A DNA stretch of 64,000 bases, taken from positions 484,498 to 548,497 of the forward strand of contig VUYV01000396.1 of assembly GCA_008711295.1 (NCBI GenBank). Direction: 5' to 3'. The notes beneath the pieces are model-generated. The model saw nothing but the letters and a program-made list of their open reading frames with translations, was not told where the DNA came from and made no database searches. The stretch comes from Anarhynchus alexandrinus (lineage: Eukaryota; Chordata; Aves; Charadriiformes; Charadriidae). The translations under genes and the position numbers were made by a program. Positions 30,501 through 43,750 of the stretch are shown in pieces (the first letter of the stretch is position 1; each line of letters begins with the position of its first letter).

Positions 30501-33500
30501 GAGCAGTGTCTGCACCAAGCACGTAGGCCGCCTCTGGACAAGTAGTTTCCCTCAGCTCTAAGCCTACATGCCTTTTTGGCGTTACATTTTCCGTATCTTG
30601 ACAACGGTGCAAAGTATATTCTGTTTTCTGCCTCAGCTTCCCCCAGATTTTGAAATGGGTAGTTCTGAGACTTCCCAGCTATGAAACTCCAGCAAACTGT
30701 TTTACTTGGAGGATCTCATTTTTTCCTAAAGCTCTGTAACCTGCAGTGCTGTGACATTAGCATCCCATTTTGCATTAAAAATAATCCAGGTATCCATCCC
30801 TTCAATGGTAGGGCTGAAGCTGAAAATGGAAACCTGGGAAGTGTTGCTGTGAGCTATCAACATTCATTTTTAATTTGACCTGCTCTGAAAATCTGGAAGA
30901 AAATTTTATGATTTAAGGTCAGGCTCGTAATTTTTAAGCACTTCCGATCAATAATGCTGAACCCTGTCCTAATTTTTGAGTCAAGTACTGTTTTTACCTG
31001 ACAAACTGGTCCACTGTGAGCAGTTGTGGCACGTGAGAACTGAAGCTGCTGGAAGAAAGCACCTTCCTGATCTGCCGCGATGGTGCATCGGTGTCTTCAG
31101 CAGGTGAATTAACCCATGGTGTATTTTTAACAAGCATCTAAGAGGGTTAATGTCGGCCTTTCACTGACTCTGCCTTCCAGGACAGTCTGATAGTTTTCCT
31201 TTGTAGCAATTCTATATCAGGGTATACTCTCAGGTTTACTTCCATCAGATGCCTCATGCCAAAATGTGTCTGGTGAGCATTTTGACTTTCACTCTCCTCT
31301 TTGTTATTACCCGTTTGAACACTGTAGCTCAGCTGTGCCAAAACAAATCATTCAAATTCTCCTTTGGATGGGTCTTTTATTCTTTCTGGCAGACTGAAAG
31401 GAGCCTCCTTCAAATCTGAAACATTGCTAAGACTACAAAAACAATCTGTACCACAAAAAAGCCCTCTTGGATCCCTTCCTGTAAGCACATTTGGGCCTGG
31501 TTTCTGTGGTTTGTTTTATACTTTGTCTATTTCATTTTTTTATATGCAACTGATTAGCATCTTTATTTGCTTTTAATATTGTGTGCTGGTTTGCTACATG
31601 TTTGGTTCTGAAACACCACCACCCTTCCCCCCAAAACTTATTTTTTTTTCCCAGACATATCTCAATACGGAGAGAAGAGCTGTCGGGGGATAAAGCCAAA
31701 TTCACCAGCAGTAGTGCTGCCCATGGCTTATCTCACACACTAGACATTAGCTAATCAATATAAATAGTAGTAAGGAAGTGTCGCTTGCATGTCTGGCATC
31801 TGAGTAGGTGCAGGATGTGTGCAACTAACTTTGCAAGGAAGAAAGCACGAGCGCGCTCCTCTTCCAACGGCGTGACAGCCAGGCAGTCACCGGGGGTGCT
31901 TCTTATGGCCCTTGGTCTGGCATAGAGCACTGAGTTTGTGGTGTATCGGCAAGAATCCCCAACATCGAGCTCTTTCTTCAGTTCTGCTCATGCATTACTA
32001 CCCGAGGTAAAGACACACCTCTCATTTCTTCAACAAATCTCTGCTAATGTTTTTTTTCCTTTGAGTGCTGCTTCCTCCCCTGCGTGATGCGAGTTCCTTT
32101 GTCTTTGCACGCTGGTGTAGAACCACTGTAAAATCTTCTGGGTGAAACAGAAGGAAATTCTGAGTCAAGCCCCAGCCAAGTGCCAAATCAATGCCAATGA
32201 CATTGTGTACTCATGATCCAATTGATCTATTTCATTCTAAGGCTTCTGTGAAAATTCTGTCTATGTTTGTGCCAGATAATACTAAAAAAACCCTACTCTT
32301 TTAGCAGAAAGGAGTCTGCTTGAGACCAGAATCAAGTTTTCATTGCATCTAATGATGACGATGACCAATCATGGAAAAGAAGGCATGAAGCAACCACAGC
32401 TATGGTCCCAAACCATGCCATGTGCTCAAGATGATTCCGCCACGAAATATCACTGGAAAACCCTTTTCCTTCGAGTCTCTGCACTGAAGGCACCTGTGAA
32501 TGCTGTTAAAGATGATGATATTCCAGAAAGGTTGCCAGGAGCTCCAGCGCTTAATGGCACTTTTGAGAAGGAATCTGTGAGTAAGAGGAACCACACATGC
32601 CAATTGCTGGCAGAGGAATAAAATGCACAAGGTTTGCCTTAAAAAAAAAAAAAAACAACAAAAAAAACCCCAAAAAACATTCATGCTTAGTCCTTTGTAA
32701 TATAGTAATAAGAGCAAAGAAGTTTTTTGGACTTGAAATAGATGCTGAATAATAAGAGCCTTTCTCATTCTGAGCACTAACAGACGCTATGAAAGCTAGC
32801 CGTTCTCACTACTCAGTGGCTGCCTTATAACTATATGAAAGTTATGCACGTGAATAGCTAGCCTGAGAGCTTAGAAATATTCATTACAAATGAGATCGCA
32901 GGCTATGCATGTGACCTTGTCTGCTAAAAAATAATTTTGCAAAATCAAGAGCAAACCCTCTTGCTGTTAAAGTAATTTTCAAGTTTCTGATGTGTGGTTT
33001 GGTTGTTTTTTTTTTTAAATAACATTTGCCAGGTGGGTTGCTGCCAAACAGAGTTCCCCAGCTGGGATCTGGCAGGAAAACTAAATACTTTGAGGTATGG
33101 TTCCACAGCAGCCTAAACTAAGTAACATCAGCATTGCTGTGCTAGTCCCGAAAGCAAAACTGTCAGAGAGATGATTGCTTCCTTTTGGGAAGAGCGCTGG
33201 TACTACTGTAAGGGAGAGGGTAGGACATGGAGCAGGAATGGAGGAGACGAGACTGCAACAGTACTGACACAGAATGGCTTAATAAAATGCTGTGGGGTCA
33301 CAGTCTTTGTAGAGATGGTGTGTGCATGAGGTCTTGCTTACTTTGAAGCAAAGGGTGAGATGGAAAGATTCACACCCTAAAAACATTCTCCCCATCTCTG
33401 ACCCCCTCCATTTTCTTTCTGCACCATGTACGTGACCTTGGGGATTCAAAACCTGCAGAAAAAAGCCAGGTTCTTCAGGCTTACACTGGGGAATGCGATG

Positions 33501-35319
33501 CTCAGCGCATCTGAGGCATGTGGACCCCAACCGGGTTCAAGCTGACCATCTAAATCCTCCTGATCTGGATCTTCACTTAGCTGGTGCTCACAGCGTGCAT
33601 TTTAGCAGAAGCTAAGGGAGTGGCACCAGCCCCAGGAGCTCAGAGCTGAATCCCACGTTGTGTTCCTCCTTACTGAATGACAGCTTTGACTCCAGGAAGG
33701 ATTAAGATGCGAGTTGTGGTTTAAAAGGCCATCGGGGCTTGCCTGTCTAGAAGCTGGTCCTACCACGACTGCCAGTGGCCCGATGCTTGTGAGCACACAC
33801 AGGCTTTATGCGTGCTGGCAGAGCCACACTCTGCATTTGAAATAATTTCCAAGGTCCACTGGCTATCTGCATGGATGGGAAGGGCAAAGAGGGATAGAAT
33901 TAATGAAAAAGGATAAGTAAAAACATATATCAGGAAAGCGTAGGGAATATGTCAAAGGCAATCGAGCTGCTGTTGTGCTTCACGGGACCCGTGTCATGCT
34001 AGATACTTGTTGCTCTGTGCTTTGTTATGGGCAAAGGTGTAAACTCCGATCTGTTGCAGTCTGCATCAACTATACCAGGAGAGAGTCGGCTTCTCCCACA
34101 GGAACTGAAAGCACGAGTCAGCGCTGGGGTTTGGGTGCTTTGTCCTTTAAGCCATTTTTACCCCTCAAAATCAGGGCAGGTAAATCCAGGCGCAGCAGCT
34201 GATGCCCAATTGTCACACAGTGACAACACCGCCAGGGAAAGGCTCTGTGCAAATGCCGACTCTTGCGAGACGCGATGGCATGAGCCATCCTCTCCGGGGA
34301 ACTCAGCAGGCCGAGGGCAGGTAGTTAAGAAGTGAGCGAAGGCACTGGCAGCCAGCTGGTCAGAGGTGACTGCTCAGCTCTGTGGGCTGGGGTCAGGGTG
34401 GTATTTGATGCTGTGAGACACCTTAGAGCAGCAGTTCCAATCTGCGCTCCGCAGGTAACTTGCTGACTAGGAAACTGGTTTCCTTCCAGCACTGTGTTTT
34501 CCTTTTCACAGATGCAGGATCTCTCGGGGTTGGTGGGAAAGAGCTAAGCGCGATGTAGTCAATATATTGTTGTCCACCATGGTCCAGAAAAAGTTGGGAA
34601 TCATTCTCTGAATTTGTGCTTGTCCATATTGCTTTTTCAGTGCCTGAAATCTGTTGTGCAGCAGCAATCTTGTACCCTGTGGAAGATTTATGACTGTCCT
34701 AGGTAAAAGGGAAACCTTCAGGTGGTGAGAGGTGGGAAGGAGCTGTACTAGAGTAGGGCAGGACAGATGCACTTGCCACAGACATTCCTCGTTTGAAGAA
34801 CGAAGAAGGAAAATAATACAAAATTGACTTTTCCTTAATTTCCCCTCTGTCTTTGCTTGATGTCATTCCTGAGGGCATAAATGTCTTGCATATAAAAAAT
34901 ATATTGCAGCTTTCCAGGTGATAGCCCTGGGCCACAGCCTGAGACGCAGTGGCATTGTCTGCTTCCCAGAGAAATTCTCTGAGATGCCTTCCTTGCTCTT
35001 CTCCTCTCCCCCACCCTCCCCTAGGGCTCTCCAACTGTCTGGCTGCTTCCCTGCGACATTTCAGTCCTGAAGGAAGTCAGGCTGAAAGCCTCTCTCACCA
35101 GTTCATGGGAAGGTAACGCTGGCTTCTGGAAACAGAATGAAATAAGGAATGTCAGAGGTTGGTGCTGGCTTCTGCGAGCACAGAACCTCTCCCCTGGGCA
35201 TTCCCATCTACGTGGAAACCTGCGGTGATTTTCAGGACTTTACATTCCCAGACACTGCAGCAGTCTCATACACTAGCTAAAGCAAGAAAGCTCTTAGCAA
35301 TGCCACTAGCCCTGGGGCT
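27501..35319. other. Intergenic region between 27.5 kb and TRADD
   Basis: No coding exon is recognised. There are long T and A runs at 27.6-27.95 kb. An AATAAA followed by an A-tract at 32.62-32.66 kb looks like a transcript end or retrocopy tail. The part next to 35320 presumably includes the TRADD 3' UTR, but I found no clear minus-strand AATAAA close to the stop. Confidence 0.4.
32290..32675 (+). other. Possible retrocopy or transcript 3' end with A-tract
   Basis: A pyrimidine stretch and TTTTAG (near 32302) precede about 320 bases that end with AATAAA (about 32618-32623). About 17 bases later comes a genomic run of A (from about 32641) that continues as A-rich sequence. AATAAA plus a genomic A-tail is the signature of a processed retrocopy, but I do not recognise the source. 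The 92-codon frame inside (32343-32621) resembles no family I know. Confidence 0.25.
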
Positions 35320-38300
35320 CTACGAGCAGTCCTCATTGGAATGGAGGCCCAAGAGCTCCTCAGCCAAGCTGATGAGACCGTTTTCTTCCAGGGCTGCGAT
35401 CAGCCGCGCTATTGTGGCCTTCTTCCCCTCCGACTGGATAAATCTGAGGAGCAGCTGATAGGCTTGTTCATATAGTCCCTCTCGGTCATATTCAAGAGCC
35501 AGATTATCAATGACAGGATCACGCAGGGCCCGGCAGTTCTTCTGCAGAGAGCGACCCACTTGCTTCCATTTCTTGGACACGAGCTTGGCAAATTTCTGGT
35601 GGTCGTCTGGTGTGAGTGTTCTGTTGGCTGAAAAGGACAGAGGACAGGTAAAACAGAGGCATTTCATGGCTGATATGATGCAGCTTGTACTAGTCCAAGG
35701 TTTGCTCAGTATTCTGTGGAGCAGGGAGTCTGTTCAGCGTCCACAGCATGTTATTAAACTGCTGTGGAGCTGCTCTGCTTGTCCTGCCATGTTTTAACAC
35801 CAGGGCAGCACTGTGAGTTTGGAGCAGAAGTGCAAGAGCAGTGAAGCTAAAGGGACTGCCCCACCATGGGCCGGGGGTCATGCACACGGGTCTGTGTGCT
35901 CTGATGGCGTTCTTCCACTGCTGGAAAGGGAAAATCAGCTGGAGTAAGCTTCACCACTTAGGGTATCCCTGCTCCCTGTGTATGAGCTTTACATGTCCGC
36001 CCTCCACTTAGTCTGCCATCCCCCAGGGCAGTGCTGGCGCCTCGGGTGGCAAACTGTAGCACGTGGTGACACACTTCCCTGCTCAGAGCCATCTGCCCTG
36101 GCACGTCTGAGCTCCCTGCCTTGCTTACGCCATTCCCTTACTGAAATCCTCCCACAGCAGCACAGTATCATGGCTTGCCCCCACCCTTCAAGCTTGGGAA
36201 TGCCTATTTCCCTTTTTTTTTTTTTTTCTCCCCCCAGGATGGGACTGTCTTGTGGTTTGCCACAGCTTTTTCTTTTTTTTTTCCGAGGGACGTCCTCTTT
36301 ATTTGTTTCCACCTTTCACAAGCAGCTCGGCAAGGCCTTTTTGACCAAGTCCCCTGTTCCCTACCTAAGCATCCTCAAAATACTGAAACGCAGACAGGAG
36401 CTCTCTCCTTGGCTGTTTAGCACTTGGAGACTATATACACAGCTTAAGCACGCTCAGAAATGGTCTAGCTGATCTCAAGCTAAAACTGCTATGTAAGACT
36501 ATCTGAAAGCTCTCTGTAGGGGACAGACCCCAGAGAGAGCCGGTGCACCTCAGGGAGCGTGGACAAATCAGTCCTGGCTGAAAGCAGGGCTGGTGGTGTC
36601 CGTAGTAACCTTCCAACTGACCCAACCTATGCTATTAACTCACCTCAACCAAATGATGCAGAGGAAGAGACTTACTCTGTACTCTTCCTTTCAGTATTAA
36701 GGAGTTTTAAAATGTGAGGAACCTGGAAGAGACACAGATCCTGAAGCATCTGGTCCTGTGCCACCCCAGAAAGAAAACAGGTTGAGGCCTGATCTGAAGC
36801 AGTATGGCAATACTTTAGGACTACTGTAATTCCTTCCTTTCGGGATGCTGAGAAATCCTTGGATTATCTGAGGTAGACCCCATTACATAGTCATGTTAAT
36901 CCTCCCTTTTGGGCTTTGAGGCGAGGAAGACCAAGGGCTCTCTTGGTCAGTTCTAGCTACTCACCGAACTCTTGTCCCTGAAAGATGAAGGTGACTTGTG
37001 GGGAAAGGGAGCTGCCTTGAGAAGGACAAGGTAGAGATGGGGAGTGCAGAGACGCACAGCTTTTCATAGCCGTATTGTTGTTGATGCTCTGGTGAACAAT
37101 CAGGCTCTTGAGGCATTCCTCCAGCTCTGTGATTTCCTCATCCCGCAGGCGGTCAGGCTGTAATGCAAAGAGCATCAGTGATTTGTGCCAGGGTCACCGT
37201 CTCGCAAAGGTGTAGATGCTTAGCTGGAAGGTGCAGCTTAAGGTGATTGTGTCAAGAGAGGAGCAATGAGGTAGCTGTAGCCTAAGTCGTAAACTGACCA
37301 AATGAGATAGTGTAAAGGAGTTCTGGCTGTAAACGTGTGAATTTGAATCTGTAATGTGATATGAAATGGGCAGTCTCCCCCTCTTGGGTTTCTCACGTGC
37401 AGCAGTGAGTGCTTACAAGTTGCACAACACTGCTACTAGTCCACGTTTATTTTCAGCAGCCCTCTGCATGAATTCGGGTGCACCACAGGCAGCGTGGCTT
37501 CTCTGACTTACTGCACGTGAGGGTCAGACCCACAGAATAGGGTGACCTGATCCAACAGCTCCTGGCCTCCAAAGCAGGCAGCTCCTGCTAACCTCCTTCT
37601 CTCTCTTTGCCCCTCCATTACATATTACAAGTTTTGTTGTTCCTGGATCCTCTCTGAGCCAACTAACCAAGAGAAAACTAGTCTGACCTCCAAAAAGCAG
37701 GTAATGACAAAAGGAGTAAAGGTGGCAAAGCACATGGGAAGAGTCAAACCTGGTGAGCGTTGTGGCTCAGTCTAGTGTTTAGCTCACGCCAGCGCTGCCC
37801 TCGGCCACTGACGGCTGTGCCGTAGTGTCATCTTTCTGACTGTTGCACTGTTAGGCAGAGGTCAGACTGAGTCAGTTTTGGGGAACTGAGAATAAGCCCA
37901 TCTCTTTTGTCCAGTCAGCTAGTTCAGCAGGGGGAGGGAGCAGCAAGCAGAAGTTGACAGGGTATGGGATATCACATGTTGTTTGGTCCAGGGCTGAAAG
38001 GTTTGCATTTCGTTCTCTGCGCTTACAGAAAAGCAACCTGGCAAAACATGCTCTTGTGCCTAATCTTCCCGGGTAGATGGTGACTACCTATTTCTCAGGA
38101 CCATCTCGAGGGAACCAGAGCTATAAGGTATTGCAAATTCCAGGTGGGGAAAAAAAAAAAAAAAAAAAAAAAGAGGAGAGGAGAAAGGCAATGAGTGTAA
38201 TCATGTAAAATGCCTTGGTTTTCTGGTGAGATGACAAGATCTCACTGCTAGCAGGATTAGAGTGCCAGTGCCAAAGTATGCGATGAGCTAGACATTACAT

Positions 38301-41300
38301 ATTGCCCCTGAGAGAAGAGACTTTGCCTTCAGAAAGGGCAGCCCACTCCTGCTGGCAGCAGATGCTGTGTGTCCCCACTCTGTCACAAGTTGTTGGTATA
38401 ACGTGCAGAGTGTTTGCACTCGTGCTCATCTCTAGGTGCAGTTACTGTTGTTGCTCTAAGAGGAGGTGGTGTGCGAGGCGGGGGAGGAAGGTGCTGAGCA
38501 GTGATGGTTCCACACAGGACTGCTGTCCTCTCTGCCTGCCTCACAGGTGTATTGAGGCAGACTTGCTTGTGCTCTCAACTGCACCTTCTGTAATTCCTCG
38601 TCTTAGTGGTGATAACAGCCACACTAATTGCTATACACAGAAACCACAGTGATTTAGCAGAATCTCTGTAGGCTGTTTTAGGTAACTCTGCTGCCCTTCC
38701 AGAAAAGTGCACGGCTCTTTTCTGGGGAAGGGCAGAACTGTTTCTCTGTATTACAGCTGAGAACTGAAGGATGGAGAAGTCAAGAACCCAGCACGCTGCG
38801 GCAGAGCAAGATTTGCACCCACCTTCCCGAGTCCTGTGCTACCGTTCCTCGTTGTTGCCTGGCCTCCCTCCCTCTCCCATTCACCTTTTCTCTGTAGATG
38901 CACTCCAGGCAGCGATCCTCATCCTTCAGCATGTTGTCGAGGTGCTCGTTGCCAGCCTTAAGCTCCATTTCAAGAGGCACCGTGGTCATGGCCAAGGAGA
39001 GCTGGAGGTGATTCTGGAGGGACTCCTGAAGTGCTCCTTCCCGGTAACTCTGCAGGAACCGGCGGCAGTTCTCCTGCTTGCAGAACTTGAGCTGGACTAT
39101 CAGGTGCGGGTGGCTGCAGTGCACTTTGAGCATGTCCACACCGTTCACGCTACCGGTGGAGTCTGGCAGGGAGAAGTGAGCAGAGTCACTATCCAGGCAT
39201 GAGACAGACAACCCAGACCCACTCCCATCCACCACCAAGCCTGCAATGGAGTAGCTTTTGAATTCTCGTCTCTCTGTGGTAAAGTCCTCTGGGAAGAAAA
39301 ACCTGTATGTAAAACCAAGAGGAAAGGAGTAAGTTTTTGCTGCCCTGCCACCATCAATCACCATGAAGGTAATTATCTCAACACTGTTTACTAGGGGAGG
39401 TTTTAAGTTTGAGGTTCCATTTCCAGGACAGAAATGGTTACGCTAAACTGGTAGCACAGGAAAGTTTATAGATGAAAGCGCATAGTTCAGCTCAGTGCTT
39501 GGACTTCAGTCCTTGTGACTGGAGTTTTATGCAGTGATGAAGGTCCTGGAAAAAAGACTCAGCATTTCCTCTCCACCCTGTGCCTAGAGGTAGCTTTTGG
39601 CTGGCTCTGAGCCTTCAATACATCTCACAAATGGCAAATGATAGATCCAGCCACGGGAATTAGGCTGCTTGAGACTGGGCCTTGACCTGTTAAGCTCTTT
39701 TGCACAGAGAATTAATTCACAGTAAAATCTAAGCAAGGAGAAGCCAGGGATGTACCCTCTAACATTAGTGGGGGGGGAACATAAGCGACGTGGACAACAG
39801 AAATTGTCCAGGCTTTCATTCTTCCTTCTCCCAGCAAAATTTAATTTTGATTAGCTGTGCACATTGACCTTGTCTCCACAGGGATTTTATATGCTGATGA
39901 TGGCAGTTTAGAGTATGTGTTTTTCTCTCTTTTGCAGCAGAGGCCTGTGGGAGGCTGGCTGTGCTGCTTCCAGACCCGAATTAACCTCTTGGCCTGTCCT
40001 TGCACAGGACCATATGGACATACCAGCTCAGACTGGCACTACATCAGGTATTTCTAAACCACGCCTCATGGCATATTTGGACGTGCTTGGAGGACAATCC
40101 CAAGGCAAAGCAGTCTTGTGTGCTCTGTGTTAGGCAGGACAAGTGACCTGGCATTTAAAAGTACGTGATCTAAAAGTGGTGTTATAGGGTTTACTGAGTC
40201 CTGGTTGCATCAGAAAGTCTAGTTTGGACCAGATGTGTAACTGGGACATGGGGCTAAGCACCTAGGAGAGGCATTTTAATTCACTGTGGCTGTCCAAAAA
40301 TGTCTTTTTATCGCTTCCTTCATGCTTTGTTTTTCTGAGTGCTGGTTAAACAAAAGCTTCCATAACAGGGTAAGAGGGCTGCGGAGGGAAAAGCTGCACA
40401 GACATGGAAACCTTTATGAACAGTGTACAAGACAGCTTAAAGCTACCTCAAAAGAGAGGACTTTGCACACGTTTCTTCATGAAACTTCAGACAGCTTCAG
40501 ATTTCATGTCCTTTTTAGGTCTGAATAAGCATGGTAGGATTTAGTGGTTTTGTGGGCTCTCCTTTCAATGTGTGAGCAGATTCACATTCCAGTGACAAAA
40601 GGCAGCCATAAATCGAGCCTAACTGGACAACTGTGTTGGGCTTCCTGCTGCTTCACATCTTTGGATCGAGCTGCAAGATGAGCAGGCCTGTACTAGATAA
40701 ACTAGCTGGCTTGGCTAGACTCTTGATTGCCACAAGAAATTACAGAATAGTTACACAAGCCCAGTTAAACAATGTAGGCTCAGCTGTATGACAGGTAAAG
40801 AATACCATGAGAGTCATTCTAGATAAGGATGATAAACTTTTCAAATTACTGTTATTCTGCAGTCAGCTCGGTGCAAGGGTGGATAGAGAAACATGGTTTT
40901 ATAGCCATTTGCATCTCAAGTCCTTTTTTGATGTAAATAGGGTTACATACAGTTGAAGGTAATGTAATTGTGCCTGTTCATATCAGAAAAAAAAAACTTA
41001 TACTGGCTATCATTAATTTAAAAAATCAGCTTCTCAAAGCAGAAATCATGTTTCTGTGATGGTATAAAGACAGAAATAAAATCTTCTTTCATAGCAATTG
41101 CAATCTTTTCCCCTCTTATATAAATGGGTTTAAACAAACATTCATAAAGTAGGTTAACTCACAGGATAGTTCAAGTTGGAAAGAAGCCCAGCAAGCCTCT
41201 AGCCCAACCTCCCATGCAAAGCAGGGTCGGCTCTGAGGTCAGACCGAGCTGCTCAGGGCTTTATCCAAACCCATTTTAAAAACCTCCAAGGATGGAGAAT

Positions 41301-41859
41301 ACACAGTCACTCTGGGGAACTGCTTGACTGTTCTCATGGGGAAATGTTTGTCCTTATATCTGGTGTCTACCTCTCATTTCAATTTGTGCCTGTTGCCTCT
41401 CATTCCCCATGCACCGCTGTGAAGAGGGTGGCAGCACCTTCCTCTCCCCGTAGGTACTGGCAGGCTGTTGGTAGGTCTCCCAAAGCCTTCTCTTCCCCAG
41501 GCTGAACAGGTCCAGCTCCCTCAGCCTCTCCACAAAGGACAAGTGCTTCAGCCCCCAACCATCTTGGTGGACCTCTGCTGAACTTGCTCCACTTCATTGT
41601 CTTTCCTAAATACAGTGAGCACCAGCTTTCCTTACCCATGAGCGTGAGATTAAAGAAAGGCGTGGTGTTGCGTGAAGAGATGAGACAGTGTGCCAAGATA
41701 GCAGAGAGGATGGGTACCTGCTAATGCCAGCTTCAGCGCCTTGAACACACTAGGTTTCTTCTGGGAGCTTTCGTAGAGAGACGGCAGAACGATGGTCTTG
41801 CACGTTGACTGGAGGAAGAGATAAGCGCTGCCGATCCAAGGAGTGGAGCTGCCTGCCAT
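35320..41859 (-). CDS. TRADD: TRADD, TNF receptor type 1-associated death domain adaptor
   Basis: TRADD is the cytoplasmic adaptor that binds TNFR1 through its death domain and recruits TRAF2 and RIPK1 (NF-kB signalling) or FADD/caspase-8 (apoptosis). The four coding exons, in transcript order, are 41859-41718, 39162-38885, 37157-36965 and 35627-35320 (TAG at 35320-35322), with consensus splice sites and matching phases. They give 306 residues; human TRADD is 312. Residues 1 to about 150 are the TRAF-binding N-domain ([11 protein letters not shown] near the start, [28 protein letters not shown]). About 151-205 is a Ser/Pro-rich linker ending in FIFQGQEF. About 208-297 is the death domain ([51 protein letters not shown]). 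The ATG is 10 bases after an acceptor at 41870, so a non-coding first exon is expected, probably ending at 43581. A minus-strand CR1 lies in the first coding intron. Confidence 0.96.
38150..38172. repeat. A23 homopolymer in a TRADD intron
   Basis: Twenty-three consecutive A residues, followed by GAGGAGAGGAG-type purine sequence. It is likely a simple repeat or an old retroposon tail, and its length is prone to sequencing error. Confidence 0.9.
41161..41615 (-). mobile_element. CR1 LINE fragment, minus strand, in TRADD intron 1
   Basis: In plus-strand reading this is the reverse complement of the CR1 3' region. Diagnostic parts are TTCAAGTTGGAAAG at the left (the CR1 3' end), then the segment with AGGGCTTTATCCAAACCC, then TTCTCTTCCCCAGGCTGAACAGG and the CCTCAGCCTCTCC block at the right. 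It has the same orientation as TRADD, is 5'-truncated and non-coding. Edges are approximate within about 10-20 bases. Confidence 0.9.
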
Positions 41860-41869
41860 CTTCAGCACC

Positions 41870-43580
41870 CTACAAAATCACACAGGTGAGCGGAGGGACC
41901 ATAGGGAAAATGGCCTGATGCCGGGTGAGTGCTTACAGCAAACACTAAGCACAAGCGTGACAGGATTATGGGGATTTACCCTTCTTTCCTAGAGGAGGTA
42001 GTGATGTCATTAAAGCAAGTGTAACCTTTGTGGAGTTTACTGTTATTCTGTAAAGCACAGCACAGCAGGACATGGTGTCCCAAAGACTCAGCAGCTCACA
42101 AAGCTCTGCTTTCATTTTCCACTGGAGTCCATTAATTTTATAGTTCAAAGAAACTCTGAAGCAAAGACTTTCAGTTCTCGTGCCTCTGACTGCCCTGCCA
42201 AGCTGGCAAAGTCTAAAGACGGACACATAGTTGGGGTGCTCCAGGAAGCACCCGGCAGTCCTGGTTCTGGCATGTTCACATGGACTGAAGCCCTATTGCA
42301 GGCAGAGGCATTTTGCCTGATCTCCTGGTCCTCTGGTTGTCCTCACTAAAGGATAGGTTACAGAGCCTTACGTAGCAGGACGCTCAGGGCTACCCCTCTG
42401 CTTTACATACTAGCTCATTTATTATTCTTCTCCCACCATTTGCCTCTTGCAGCATCTTGTGCACTTGGAAACCAGCACATCCACCTCTCCATTCTCATCA
42501 CACCCGTTCCTCGCTGGCCAGCAAATGCAACGCTTACATCTACCGCAGTTGCACCAACTCTGCTCCCAAGGCAAAGACGAACCAAAACACCTCCCAGGCT
42601 ACAGATACTCGGAATGGAAAAGCTGTGCTAGACTGGGCAACGCTGGACTGAGGCTGTGGCGGCTGAAGAGCACCTGACAGCCCAGGGGACAAGCATGGCC
42701 ACCTCTCTGTTCTGGTGTGTACACAAACTGTTTGAACATGTCCGTGAGCTGGTCACCACAAGCCCTGCAGAACTGCTCCCACAGAGAGCGGTGCTCGGAG
42801 CCAGCCCTTCCATCACATCATAGTGACAAGTAACTGGGGGCTTTTGGTTCAGCCCCAGTCCCAAGTCCTACCCTCTCTCTGACTACTTGCTTGCATCTCT
42901 GTCACACCATCAGCTGCTTCCCTGTGGCGTCCCTTCCTTCCTGCTTTCTGCCCTGTTCCTCAGCCCCAACAGCCTTCCCTTGTTGTGGCCTGACAGTATA
43001 ACTGCTGGCCACACAGCGTCCCTCTCTTCAGATGTCCTTTAGATGGTGGATGTGAAGGTCTCTTGTCACCAGGGGCAGCCAGACGAAGAAGGATGACCTC
43101 CCATGGACAGGCTGTCCTCCAGGTGGTAGCTGGGGCCGGGAACCATTTCCATCCCTTGCTGCATGTCCAACAGAGCACTGGGAGGTATGGCCCACCCTGT
43201 CTCCTTACTATAACTTTGAACTGTGCCCAGCACCAGGAGCCTTTCACTTGTTCAGAAAATACAGGAAACAACCAGCAAATCATAAAATTTACTCAGAACA
43301 TCAGGAGTTCAGTCCTGCGGGATGCAGGAGCGAGTGTTTCCAGGCCATGGGCTCCCACATAACACAGGCCTTTTAGAAAAGCATCTCATAAAGAAGGAAG
43401 AGGAGGATGCGCTGCTACTGCAGTCCAGGTCTGGTCTGAACCTCCAAACACCAGGAATTTTGGGATCTGGGCACCCATCTCCTAGCGTCTCTCGGAAGGA
43501 GTGTAACAGAAATCTGAGTAACACCCTAGAAAACTAAAGAAGTGGAATATCCAAAAGATTTAACCCACAGAAGAATTTAC
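41870..43580. other. Probable first intron of TRADD
   Basis: Sequence between the TRADD acceptor (41870) and the donor-like site at 43580/43581. No coding exon or nameable repeat was seen. Confidence 0.45.
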
Positions 43581-43750
43581 CTTTCGCAGTGCCGACATCT
43601 GAGAGCTCCCTGCCAGCCCAGAGGCACATGAAGTAAAAGCCCCCCCTTCTTCCATCCTTCTCCCATCGCTGCAGCCCGGACCCCGCTGCCCCCGCACCCC
43701 TTCCCCGCGCAGACCGGGCTCCCGCTCCTCACCCACCACCCGGTTCTGCT
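43581..43750 (-). other. TRADD: Probable non-coding first exon of TRADD
   Basis: On the minus strand a donor, GCGAAAG|GTAAATTC, ends an exon at 43581 inside the CpG-rich region. It would join the acceptor at 41870, ten bases before the TRADD ATG. The transcription start is unknown; the right edge given is only a guide. Confidence 0.4.
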
